The notes beneath the pieces were generated by a model, which ran no database searches, was not told the origin of the DNA, and was given only the letters and a program-made list of their open reading frames with translations. From NCBI RefSeq assembly GCF_042466115.1, contig NZ_JAXHBQ010000001.1, positions 3,038,001 through 3,102,000 on the forward strand: DNA of 64,000 bases. Reading direction: 5' to 3'. The stretch is from SW4 sp042466115. GTDB taxonomy: Bacteria > Pseudomonadota > Alphaproteobacteria > Rhodobacterales > Rhodobacteraceae. The translations under genes and the position numbers were made by a program. Below are positions 50,887-59,215 of the stretch, piece by piece (within the stretch, counting starts at the first letter, position 1; the number at the start of each line of letters is the position of its first letter).

Positions 50887-52366
50887 ATTTCGGATGGAAG
50901 ATCAGATCGAGAACTTCTTCGAAGGTCGCGGCTTGAATAGGCCGCAGCATGGTCATCAGATCGTGGCTTGCAAGTCCTATGCCCAGGCCGAAGAACAGTA
51001 TGAGGACTACCTTCATTGGTATCAGCATACCATCACCACAAGTCCAACAATCGAACCGCCTGCACCACTGTTGATCAGGTCATTTTCTGAGACCTATCGA
51101 AGGTATTGCGCCGATGTGGACATCGACTTCATTAGCCTCACGGATGCCTTGACCATGGGATGTGAGTCACAAGTCGAAGCGGTTATGAAGTTTCAGCCAA
51201 CCGCATTTGCAGCGGTCACGGCACTCAAGGACCAAGCTTGGCACTTCACAAAAAATGTCGGAGTTCAGATCAATGGCTTCGTTGACGTTACGAGTGTGCT
51301 TGTGTTCACCGTTCACGATCTGGCTCAAGGATATAATCAGGTCTCAAAGTCGAAGGCATGGCTGAACCCTTCGTTCACACCAGCAGCTTTGACCAACGCA
51401 GACACTTGGATCGCGCTGGCAACCGAGTTCAAGGCATACAGGATCATTCATGACGAATTGTCTTTGAAGGACTTCGTGCATCTCGCACATGATGATGAAG
51501 TCCGCCTGGCAAATCAGTTCAAAAAAACTGTCAGCGCCAGGTGCAACGATAACTGGGCAAATATCAAACAATCGCAACGCCTGAGTGAGTTTCTCATCCT
51601 CGCCTGTGACGACATGTCGGAGATCGGGTTCCACCGTATTAATGAGGTGGCTGACCTGAACTTCGGGCATGATGATATCGTCCATGTAGACTTTCATGCC
51701 ATGCCGTTCGGTGTGGCAAACAAACCTGACGCTCTCTATCGCGCCGCACACGGTCGTGCGGTCTATGTGCGCGACCAGACGTGGTGGTCCAAGCTGAAAG
51801 CACGTGTGGTGTTCACCACAACTGAAACGCTGCCCGCTGACGTTGCTGCGGCGATCTTTGCGCAATCTTCTCCGCGTCGTGGACGGGTGGTGCGATGGGA
51901 TGGCGATGCCTTCTTTCCCCGTGACCACGTTCGGTTGAAAGTCGAGACACGTGCCAACAAGAAGAAAATCGACGATCTGGTGACTGATATTCTCACTGAT
52001 CCCAATCAGCAGACCGATCTTATCATTAGTGATATGGCATCAGGCCCTCAGGTCATGTCACATGCCCGTGCAAGAGGGAGTAATAACCTCAGCGACAAGG
52101 ACCTCGCGTCTGTTCTGACCTACATCGGCGAAGTCGAATACATGGAACTAAACGTCATTGGCCAGAAATATGGGATCGCGGATACCATCAAGGCATCCTA
52201 CCTGGATCGCTACAATCAGGCTGCGGGTCGAAATCGGGGGCTGCGGGGAAATCAACTGCAACCCTATCAGCATGATGTCTATATCGCCCCACGCCTCCTG
52301 AGGAATCTGGGCGGAATTGCCACCTTTCAGCAAGGCCGATATCCAGCCTATATGGTCAAAATTTAA
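50801..52366 (+). CDS. Helicase-like NTPase partner of the primase
   Basis: 521 residues from TTG 50801, which has AAGGAG (50789-50794) six bases upstream; a GTG at 50765 is the longer option. Walker A 'VSAEGAGKSTSL' is near residue 12-23, so translation must begin inside the primase gene. A late 'RYNQAAGRNRGLRG' resembles helicase motif VI. With the primase it looks like the replication module of an integrated plasmid or phage satellite. Possible alternative: one primase-helicase protein split by a frameshift. Confidence 0.6.
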   Translation: MLSQTSTLSVIVSAEGAGKSTSLIRQAGEFRMEDQIENFFEGRGLNRPQHGHQIVACKSYAQAEEQYEDYLHWYQHTITTSPTIEPPAPLLIRSFSETYRRYCADVDIDFISLTDALTMGCESQVEAVMKFQPTAFAAVTALKDQAWHFTKNVGVQINGFVDVTSVLVFTVHDLAQGYNQVSKSKAWLNPSFTPAALTNADTWIALATEFKAYRIIHDELSLKDFVHLAHDDEVRLANQFKKTVSARCNDNWANIKQSQRLSEFLILACDDMSEIGFHRINEVADLNFGHDDIVHVDFHAMPFGVANKPDALYRAAHGRAVYVRDQTWWSKLKARVVFTTTETLPADVAAAIFAQSSPRRGRVVRWDGDAFFPRDHVRLKVETRANKKKIDDLVTDILTDPNQQTDLIISDMASGPQVMSHARARGSNNLSDKDLASVLTYIGEVEYMELNVIGQKYGIADTIKASYLDRYNQAAGRNRGLRGNQLQPYQHDVYIAPRLLRNLGGIATFQQGRYPAYMVKI

Positions 52367-53242
52367 CGACCCGTAGCTTTGGAGGTTTGCAAGCAAACCT
52401 CAATGCCACTGCTTGTAACCAGGGCTGCAACAGCAGCCCAGGTTTTCACCGTCAAATGTAAACAGATATTTGTTCTTCATGGGCATACTGACGGGCCGTT
52501 GGCCCGCCAGAACCCCCCGTATGACAGCCTTAGGTGGCAATAAGTCGAGCCCTAATTAATATACTATTAGCATCCGACTTTTTCCGCCCCCCCCCAATCT
52601 CATCAGGAGGCGTCTCGAACACATGTCAGCCATGTCAGCAACGCCATCTCGAAATACTTGTGAGCAAAGACATGGGAACCCGTCATGATCATCTAATCTC
52701 CTAACGAATGCCCGTCACCTGAACACTTCGACGAACTTGACTACGTATCAGGTGAAGCCTTGTCGATCTCCTCCAGGTATCACAGTATCGTCGGCGGCAA
52801 GGGCAACTTTAAGCATATTGATCAGATCGCTGACCCAGTTCTTCGCTATCGGTGTGAGGGAGCATTGCTTTTGGATGTCTGGAGTAACAACGAAACCAGT
52901 GGATAGATTGCATCGACAATCCTTTTCATTGAAGGAAGTTTTTTCGCACTGCGTGAAGCGCGGACCTTCAAACAATGGCGTGAAAGAGGGCTCATGTGCC
53001 TCATGACTGTTCTTGCATCGACGTTGACAGGATGGACCAAGCTGACATCTGGGCACCATCCAGACTATTTATAGAACAAGGGGTAGTTAGAGCAGTTTCG
53101 CCCGCTCGAACCGTCCCAAGAAATCAGACTGCGCGAACTATTTTTGAAGAATGATTGTTATTCGACGAGCTCAGGTTTTGAAACATATCGTAGCATTTCA
53201 GACTTTGGACTTTGATCGGTCATTGTTGCGGTAGATCAGTTC
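52367..53242. other. Gene-poor structured region
   Basis: Three compact perfect hairpins at 52382-52401 (GAGGTTTGC/GCAAACCTC), 52422-52439 (GGGCTGC/GCAGCCC) and 52492-52506 (CGGGCC/GGCCCG), then an AT-rich stretch with a run of ten C at about 52587-52596 and a repeat ATGTCAGCCATGTCAGC near 52623. Frames on both strands between 52737 and 53059 (89 and 103 codons) show no motif or ribosome site and are not called. Could be an origin, a structured RNA or transcript ends. Confidence 0.5.
52382..52506 (+). repeat. Cluster of three perfect hairpins
   Basis: Stems of 9, 7 and 6 bp with loops of 2 (4 if the last pair opens), 4 and 3 bases, starting 16 bases after the helicase-like stop codon. None is followed by a T tract, which argues against ordinary terminators. 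Confidence 0.7.
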
Positions 53243-53614
53243 TCAGGCGAAGACCATGCCATCCTCGTAAGCGGCAAGGAAGCTCGTGAGGTTGATGACT
53301 CTTGGGATGCGTCGTTTCAGGTTGCTATCAGCCTCAAGAGCCTCTTCCGCATCCCGCATGACCTTGCTGATCATGGCGACGCGACCTGGGACACCAGGTG
53401 ATCCATCAGCAGTGCTCCAAGCTTTGACCACATATGGCCACAGTCGCATTTCATAAATCAGGTCCGACATCCGAAGAGGCTCGTCATCGTTCGCCCCGAT
53501 CATCGGCAGGGCTCTCAGGAAGCGCAGAACGTCCTGATCGGCCATCTCCTCCAGGAACTGCTCAAGCTCGTCTGGAAGGTCGTCTCGAATCTTTGGTCCG
53601 TTCACTCTGCCCAT
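53243..53614 (-). CDS. Unknown acidic protein, last gene of exported-protein operon
   Basis: 123 residues with GAGGAG eight bases before the start. Soluble, helical, acidic N-terminus ('DDLPDELEQFLEEMADQDVLRFLRAL'), no motif recognised. 34 bases after the 61-residue gene on the same strand. Possibly the cytoplasmic member of the operon that begins with the HTH gene at 55905. Confidence 0.6.
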   Translation of the reverse strand: MGRVNGPKIRDDLPDELEQFLEEMADQDVLRFLRALPMIGANDDEPLRMSDLIYEMRLWPYVVKAWSTADGSPGVPGRVAMISKVMRDAEEALEADSNLKRRIPRVINLTSFLAAYEDGMVFA

Positions 53615-53648
53615 GATGGCGCTCCTCGTTTTGGGTCATCCGTATTTA

Positions 53649-53834
53649 TCAATTGGACGAGTCTGAACGTTGGGCGTTCTGAACCTTCCGCCAGTAGAGG
53701 GCCGTTATATTCAGCGGTCTAATGCCCAACTGTCGTCGGATGTGCTGACGCTGTAGCAGCCGCTCAAAGATCGCCTGTTTGGCCTTCGAAGACAGGACTG
53801 GTTCATGGTTGTGACGCAGCTTATTCGCACCCAT
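53649..53834 (-). CDS. Small basic protein, coupled to upstream exported-protein gene
   Basis: 61 residues from ATG 53834, which overlaps the upstream stop codon by one base (TGATG). Basic ('KLRHNHEPVLSSKAKQAIFERLLQRQHIRRQLG'), no membrane segment, not recognised. Coupling is the main support for it being real. Confidence 0.5.
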   Translation of the reverse strand: MGANKLRHNHEPVLSSKAKQAIFERLLQRQHIRRQLGIRPLNITALYWRKVQNAQRSDSSN

Positions 53835-54619
53835 CAAAAACCGTCGTCAGGCTGACAGGCCACATCACCCAGGGCGTCCCTCGATCCGATCAAGCTGAAT
53901 GCAGCAGAGCGGCCATCCGAGGCAGTGATGGTCATCAGGTTGCCCGCCGCTGCCGCAGCCCAAAGCGCGGTGTAGGTCTGGCCACAGACGGTGCATTCTG
54001 TGTTGATCCGACCACCCTCTGTCCATGCCGTCGTGGCAAAGTCTGTTCCATCGACATTGATGACGACTTGGCCACCAGCAACTGGTTGACCATTGAGTTC
54101 AATAAAGAGGCCACCATTCGCACCAAGATCATCGCAAGTGAATGTGATCGAATTGCCATTGGCATCCCTTGTGCCGCTTTCATAATTGCCCTGGCCACCA
54201 CCTAAGGTCCATCGTCCGTTGGTGGGTGTTGATGCAACCGACGGCTCCTGGAGCGGCTCACAACGGTCCCACATGGCGGTGCCGCCAGCCCTGGTTATCC
54301 TCACACCATCCACCGTGGGTGTAATGGTCATCTGTTCGCGGTAGGTGCTTCCCTCAGCCGAACAAATCGCCGTGTAACGGGTGCCGTCACCAATCCGAAC
54401 GGGCGATGTCAGATCGCATCGGTTCTCGACGCCGTTGAAGATATCGCCCTGGATCGCCAAAGCCCCGCCGTCCACGCCGATCTGATCGGGTGAGCAGGAC
54501 CAGTTGGAGCCAGCAGGCTGATATAGGCCATCGATGCTTTGTGCTGAGACACTGCCGCAGAATGCCCAAACAGCAAGGACGCCAAAGAGGACTTTCCTGT
54601 AAGATTGGTTCTTCCACAT
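53834..54619 (-). CDS. Exported unknown protein
   Basis: 261 residues from ATG 54619 (AGGAAGGA upstream); the longer frame to 54751 overlaps the previous gene and lacks a site. Signal peptide to about residue 26 ('GSVSAQ'). Two cysteine-containing beta-rich halves, each starting with a similar 'DGLYQPAGSNWSCSPDQIG'-like or 'NGRWTLGGG...ITFTCDDLG'-like segment, suggesting an internal duplication. Periplasmic or secreted. No family recognised. Confidence 0.65.
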   Translation of the reverse strand: MWKNQSYRKVLFGVLAVWAFCGSVSAQSIDGLYQPAGSNWSCSPDQIGVDGGALAIQGDIFNGVENRCDLTSPVRIGDGTRYTAICSAEGSTYREQMTITPTVDGVRITRAGGTAMWDRCEPLQEPSVASTPTNGRWTLGGGQGNYESGTRDANGNSITFTCDDLGANGGLFIELNGQPVAGGQVVINVDGTDFATTAWTEGGRINTECTVCGQTYTALWAAAAAGNLMTITASDGRSAAFSLIGSRDALGDVACQPDDGF

Positions 54620-54707
54620 TGTGACGATCCTTCCTGTTGCAACAGAGCTTCTGTCTAGAACCGATGCGATTTGTGCACCGTCACTGGGATGAACCATTGA
54701 CGCGGCC

Positions 54708-55271
54708 TTACCCACGAATATCGGGTTGCGAGGTCTCTGCGTTAGAACCATGGCTGGCCAACATCAGGTCCTGATCCCGTGCGACAGCGTCTGGGAAGAC
54801 GGGGTTTTTGGATTCGATCTCCTCAAGCTTTTCCATGCGGTTTAACTGTGAAAGCACGTCGAAGAGATCAGGTCGATTGTAGATGGGGCGGGCCTTGATC
54901 ACACGTGATGGCTTGTGTGTGGTCACCGACAGGCTGTTGATACGCTCCAGGGTAACCAGAAACAGCATACCAGTCAGTCGATCACCCATCACAAGGGTCT
55001 TCTGGACATAGGTGTCGGTAGATGAATTGTACTGGATTCTCTTCCGTGTCAGGTTCCCTGCCAGGATATCCGAACGTGACCCATCATAACGGAAACCATT
55101 CTCTGAGAAATGGAACTTCGAAAGACCTGCCTCGTCTTCCATAGATATCGGACCTGTGCTGGTGCTTCGGGTTGCAGCAGCACCAAGCGGGCCCCCAAAC
55201 AGCAGCGAGTAGGCCATGATCAGCGGAAGCCCAATGAGGATGGCTGCGAAGACATAGTTGCCAAAGGTCAA
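54708..55271 (-). CDS. Membrane-anchored unknown protein
   Basis: 187 residues. N-terminal membrane helix ('YVFAAILIGLPLIMAYSLLFG', about 6-26), then a soluble domain that probably faces the periplasm ('KFHFSENGFRYDG', 'RKRIQYNSSTDTYVQKTLVMGDRLTGMLFLVTLERI'). Not recognised. 58 bases after the 107-residue gene on the same strand and 88 bases before the exported-protein start. Confidence 0.62.
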   Translation of the reverse strand: MTFGNYVFAAILIGLPLIMAYSLLFGGPLGAAATRSTSTGPISMEDEAGLSKFHFSENGFRYDGSRSDILAGNLTRKRIQYNSSTDTYVQKTLVMGDRLTGMLFLVTLERINSLSVTTHKPSRVIKARPIYNRPDLFDVLSQLNRMEKLEEIESKNPVFPDAVARDQDLMLASHGSNAETSQPDIRG

Positions 55272-55329
55272 AGGGCTCTACCTCCTATTCCGCTGCCAGC
55301 CAGGCCCGTCACCTCTGTCTTCAACAAGC

Positions 55330-55653
55330 TTACCACCAGCTACTGCACATCACGCGGCTGGAGCGACCGTCCACACGGTATTCGATGGTCACCAGGGTGC
55401 TATCACCAAAGCTGCGACGGTTCTCGTCGGTCACCTCGATAGTCTGTCCAGCATCCAGATCGCGCAATTTCCTTTGCAATTCGCCGTAGCCGACCTGGCC
55501 CCGTGACAACTCCATCATGGAGGTGATGCAGGACCGCACTTGGCCCCGATCCGATGGGAAGAACGTCTGGTAGCCAAAGAAGCCAGCGCCAGCAAAGACG
55601 ACGACCCAGATCAAACTCGTGATGGGGTTGGATTGTGGTTGAGGTCTCGGCAA
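55330..55653 (-). CDS. Small single-pass membrane protein
   Basis: 107 residues, one membrane helix near the N-terminus ('ITSLIWVVVFAGAGFFGYQTFF', about 11-32), then a periplasmic-side domain with two Cys. Not recognised. Starts three bases after the stop of the upstream HTH gene, so both are almost certainly on one transcript. Confidence 0.6.
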   Translation of the reverse strand: MPRPQPQSNPITSLIWVVVFAGAGFFGYQTFFPSDRGQVRSCITSMMELSRGQVGYGELQRKLRDLDAGQTIEVTDENRRSFGDSTLVTIEYRVDGRSSRVMCSSWW

Positions 55654-55656
55654 GTT

Positions 55657-55905
55657 CTAGTCTCCCTTCGAAAGGTCATTGTTGGCGGGCTTGCTCTCTG
55701 TCCCCGACCCGCTGACGGCAGTGGCAATGAGATCATTGGCGGTCACTGCTCCCTGCGTTGCCTCAACAATCGCAGCCAAAGTTGATCGGTGTGGGAACAC
55801 ACGACCTGTCTTGATCCGATAAACGGTGGCCGCGTTCACGCCGATGCGCTCTGCGAAAGCCGTTCCCGAAATGCCGTTGGTGGTCAGATATTCATCAAGC
55901 CTCAT
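55657..55905 (-). CDS. Small HTH regulator (XRE/YdaS-like)
   Basis: 82 residues from ATG 55905; the frame upstream to 56001 has no ribosome site. Helix-turn-helix 'GTAFAERIGVNAATVYRIKTGRVFPHRSTLAAIVEAT' (about 12-48). It leads the minus-strand operon of exported and membrane proteins and is divergent from a second XRE gene. Several palindromes lie between the two, so it probably autoregulates. Confidence 0.78.
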   Translation of the reverse strand: MRLDEYLTTNGISGTAFAERIGVNAATVYRIKTGRVFPHRSTLAAIVEATQGAVTANDLIATAVSGSGTESKPANNDLSKGD

Positions 55906-55910
55906 TGATA

Positions 55911-55932
55911 TGCTTAATATGCATATTATGCA
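55911..55932. promoter_or_regulatory. 22-bp near-perfect palindrome, HTH operator candidate
   Basis: TGC-T-TAATATGCATATTA-T-GCA, perfect over its central 14 bases with one mismatch at each outer side, six bases before the HTH gene start on the minus strand. A repressor bound here would block that start. Confidence 0.6.
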
Positions 55933-55985
55933 CGATTCGCAATATCTGGGAGGCCAACAAATGACATTTCGCACCTGTATCACCC

Positions 55986-56002
55986 CATGCATTTCGTGCA
56001 TG
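55986..56002. promoter_or_regulatory. Second operator candidate between the divergent HTH genes
   Basis: CATGCA (55986-55991), five-base spacer, TGCATG (55997-56002), 35 bases before the XRE start at 56037. Shares the ATGCA core with the first palindrome. Confidence 0.5.
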
Positions 56003-56036
56003 ATGGATATTGCGTGGAAGCAAAGAAGGCCGCGAT

Positions 56037-56465
56037 ATGCTGCACAAGAAACTCAAAGAAGCGCGTGTGGGTGCTGGTCTGACGATGGAGGCGGCAGCAG
56101 AAAAGCTAAGCCTTACTCAGAGCACCATCAGCCGCATCGAGGCTGGCGATACAGGGGTAACCTCACAGCGGTTAGTGGACCTGGCCTCCGCTTACGGTGT
56201 TTCGCCGAGTGCTTTGCTGGATGGCTCTGTGGTGCGCAGCATGTCTGAGACCGACCTCGACCGATTGGGCATGGTGATCGAGTTTGTCGAAACATCCTTG
56301 GCCAATGCGAAGCCACGCCCAAAGCCTAGCCAGGTCAAAGATGTGGTGGTGACGATCTTCAAACAGGAAACCGCAATCGCCTGGGAAACAGGGGCGTCCT
56401 TTGATCCTTCCCGCTACCACGACCTCGTGGCGCTTCTGTTCAAGCAGTCGGGCAAAAAGCGATGA
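56037..56465 (+). CDS. XRE-family HTH regulator of the restriction cluster
   Basis: 142 residues from ATG 56037 (GAAGGC upstream). Helix-turn-helix at about 2-60 ('LHKKLKEARVGAGLTMEAAAEKLSLTQSTISRIEAGDTGVT'), then a helical C-terminal domain. Its stop overlaps a methyltransferase start codon (ATG at 56462 as ATGA), so it is the first gene of the restriction operon and is likely its controller (C-protein-like role, inferred). Confidence 0.82.
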   Translation: MLHKKLKEARVGAGLTMEAAAEKLSLTQSTISRIEAGDTGVTSQRLVDLASAYGVSPSALLDGSVVRSMSETDLDRLGMVIEFVETSLANAKPRPKPSQVKDVVVTIFKQETAIAWETGASFDPSRYHDLVALLFKQSGKKR

Positions 56466-59213
56466 ATGCAGTTGAGATCGAACAGGCCATCGATGATCTG
56501 GCCGACCAACCCTACGAACGCAGCAGAGTTCCCCTTTGCCTTCCTCGAATGCTTCGACAACTCAGCCACACGCTCCAAGAAACTGCGCAAAGGCACCTCG
56601 AACAAGTCGGACATGGACGGCGTCCTTCAGGCGGGTAGCATTCACATCAAGACCTGCGCCCCAGGCGACGTCCCCGAAACCCTGACCGCCCTAAAGGACA
56701 GCAAGGCCACCCAGACCAAACGCAATAAGGTCCGCTTTGTCATGGCCACGGACGGCCAGCAGATCGAGGCGGAGGACCTCCACACAGGCGACGTGATCGC
56801 CTGCACCTACACCGATCTGCCCAACCACTTCGTGTTCTTCTGGCCCCTCGCTGGCCTGTCCAAAACCAAGCAACTGTCTGAGTCGGAGTTCGACGTGCGG
56901 GCCACCCTGCGGCTCAACAAGCTTTACGTCACCCTGCGGTCGGACAACCCCGAATGGGGCACCGCTGAACGCCGCCACGACATGAACCACTTCATGGCAC
57001 GGCTGATCTTTCTGTTCTTCGCCGAGGATACGGACATCCTGGTGGGCGAGAACCTGTTCACCAGCACCGTCAACACCTTCGCCAAGCGCGACGGGTCCAA
57101 CACCCACGAGGTCATTGGCGAGTTGTTCCGTGCCATGGACACGCCCATCAAGGACCGTGCCACCGCCAACCTGCCCAACTGGGCCAACCAGTTCCCCTAT
57201 GTGAACGGCGGGCTGTTCTCAGGCTCCAAGGAAGTCCCCCACTTTTCCCTCATAGCTCAACGCTACCTGATCCAGATCGGCGGGCTACCGTGGGATCAGA
57301 TCAACCCCGACATCTTCGGCTCCATGATCCAGGCCGTCGCGGATGAGGAGGAACGCTCCAAGCTGGGGATGCACTACACTTCGGTGCCCAACATCCTGAA
57401 GGTGCTGAATCCGCTCTTCCTTGATGATCTGCGCGATCACCTGGACCGTGCGGAAGGCAGCCCGCAAAAGCTGCTGAACCTACGCAAACGCATGTCCAAC
57501 ATCCGCGTCTTTGACCCTGCCTGCGGGTCGGGCAACTTTCTGGTCATCGCCTACAAACAGATGCGCGAGATCGAGTTCGAGATCAACAAACGGCGGGGCG
57601 AGGATGACCGCGCCTCCGGCATCTCGATCCAGAACTTCCGTGGGATCGAATTGCGGGATTTCTCGGCCGAGATCGCCCGTCTGGCCCTGATCATCGCGGA
57701 GTATCAATGCGACGTGCTCTACCGTGGGCCCAAGGTGGCACGGGACACCTTCCTGCCGCTGGATGCGCGGAACTGGATCACCCAAGGCAACGCCCTGCGG
57801 CTGGATTGGCTGGACGTGTGCCCGCCCACGGGCAAGGGGGTGAAGCTGACCTCGGATGATCTGTTCGACACCCCGTTGGAGCAAGCCGCGATTGATTTCA
57901 AGAATGAGGGGGGCGAGACCTATATCTGCGGGAACCCGCCTTATCTGGGTACTAGAAACCAAGATGCGCAGCAAAAATCCGACATGGCGTATGTCTTGGA
58001 TGGTCATATCAAAAAATGGAAGTCACTCGACTTTGTTGCAGGCTGGTTCGCAAAAGGAGCGCACTACCTCCAATTCACTCAAGGTCGATGCGCTTTCGTT
58101 GCAACAAACTCAATTTGCCAAGGTCAACAAGCACAAATCTTATGGCCGTCATTACTTCAAAGAAACCTTGAGATTGGATTTGCACATCGCTCATTCAAAT
58201 GGTCAAACAACGCGGCAAATAAAGCTGCTGTGATTTGTGTGATTGTCTCGCTGGAAAATTTACCCAGAACGCCCAAGCTAATATTTGATGAAGATCACGT
58301 GACTGAGGTCGCGTCGATCAACCGCTATCTTTCTGGCGGAGCAGACGTAAATGTCGTCAGTCGAAGCAAACCTATTTCTGCAAGTCTATCTTTAATGGAC
58401 TACGGCAACAAAGCCGCCGACAACGGCAGCTTAATCTTAGATGCGACAGAAGCATCTGAGATGGTTTCGTCGTATCCAAGTTCCAAGCGTTTCCTTCGTA
58501 AGCTTTGCGGTTCCCAAGAGTTTATGAAGGGAGTTGATCGTTTTTGTGTTTGGATAAAGGATGATCAACTGAGTGAAGCTTTGCAGATTCCCCCAATTAA
58601 GGAACGTATTCAAGCCGTCAGGAACTATAGGTTGTCAAGCAATGACAAGGGCCTTCGTTCAATGGTTCAACGGAGCCATCAGTTTCGAGAAATGAAGTCT
58701 TCGAACTCACACACTATTTTTGTGCCAGGACTTTCTTCTGAAACTCGCGAATACACTCCTATTGGGCTTTTCAATAGTGAAATAGTGGTCTCGCTGACGG
58801 GCTTCGGGATGTATGATGCTCCTGTCTGGCAGTTTGCTGCCTTATCGTCAAAGCTCATGTTTGCTTGGAATTTTACCATTTCGGGAAAGATGAAAACTGA
58901 TATCCGTTTCTCAAACTCGATGGGCTGGAACACCTTCCCCGTCCCCAAGCTCACCGAAAAGAACAAGGCCGACCTGACCCGCTGCGCCGAGGACATCCTG
59001 CTGGCCCGCGAGGCGCATTTCCCCGCCACCATCGCCGACCTCTATAAACCCGACGCCATGCCCGAAAACCTCCGCGACGCCCACGACCGCAACGACGAAA
59101 CCCTCGAACGCATCTACATCGGCAGACGCTTCCGCAATGACACCGAACGCCTCGAAAAACTGTTCGAGATGTATACGAAGATGACGACACAATTACCGAG
59201 TAAAGGAGCTTAG
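56466..59213 (+). CDS. MmeI-like class I DNA (adenine) methyltransferase
   Basis: 915 residues as an intact frame from ATG 56466. SAM-binding motif I 'VFDPACGSGNFLV' (about 347-359) and catalytic motif IV 'GNPPYLG' (N-P-P-Y, about 486-492) mark an N6-adenine methylase; flanking helical and target-recognition segments follow the MmeI/DUF7008-like layout. The MmeI nuclease motif is missing. The family N-terminus (M-N-A-V-E-I-E-Q-A-I-D-D-L) is encoded from ATG 56462 in another frame and is lost through a one-base insertion near 56517. The region 57950-58910 is markedly AT-richer than both ends. Probably protects or marks host DNA for the cluster. Confidence 0.88.
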   Translation: MQLRSNRPSMIWPTNPTNAAEFPFAFLECFDNSATRSKKLRKGTSNKSDMDGVLQAGSIHIKTCAPGDVPETLTALKDSKATQTKRNKVRFVMATDGQQIEAEDLHTGDVIACTYTDLPNHFVFFWPLAGLSKTKQLSESEFDVRATLRLNKLYVTLRSDNPEWGTAERRHDMNHFMARLIFLFFAEDTDILVGENLFTSTVNTFAKRDGSNTHEVIGELFRAMDTPIKDRATANLPNWANQFPYVNGGLFSGSKEVPHFSLIAQRYLIQIGGLPWDQINPDIFGSMIQAVADEEERSKLGMHYTSVPNILKVLNPLFLDDLRDHLDRAEGSPQKLLNLRKRMSNIRVFDPACGSGNFLVIAYKQMREIEFEINKRRGEDDRASGISIQNFRGIELRDFSAEIARLALIIAEYQCDVLYRGPKVARDTFLPLDARNWITQGNALRLDWLDVCPPTGKGVKLTSDDLFDTPLEQAAIDFKNEGGETYICGNPPYLGTRNQDAQQKSDMAYVLDGHIKKWKSLDFVAGWFAKGAHYLQFTQGRCAFVATNSICQGQQAQILWPSLLQRNLEIGFAHRSFKWSNNAANKAAVICVIVSLENLPRTPKLIFDEDHVTEVASINRYLSGGADVNVVSRSKPISASLSLMDYGNKAADNGSLILDATEASEMVSSYPSSKRFLRKLCGSQEFMKGVDRFCVWIKDDQLSEALQIPPIKERIQAVRNYRLSSNDKGLRSMVQRSHQFREMKSSNSHTIFVPGLSSETREYTPIGLFNSEIVVSLTGFGMYDAPVWQFAALSSKLMFAWNFTISGKMKTDIRFSNSMGWNTFPVPKLTEKNKADLTRCAEDILLAREAHFPATIADLYKPDAMPENLRDAHDRNDETLERIYIGRRFRNDTERLEKLFEMYTKMTTQLPSKGA

Positions 59214-59215
59214 CG

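Noticed and set aside
52737..53059. Overlapping frames of 89 (plus) and 103 (minus) codons
   Set aside because: Both lack a Shine-Dalgarno sequence and motifs; neither is better than the other.
55962..56248. Short plus-strand ORF starting ATG 55962 with GGGAGG upstream
   Set aside because: It runs out of frame through the XRE gene; at most a leader peptide, and no support beyond the ribosome site.
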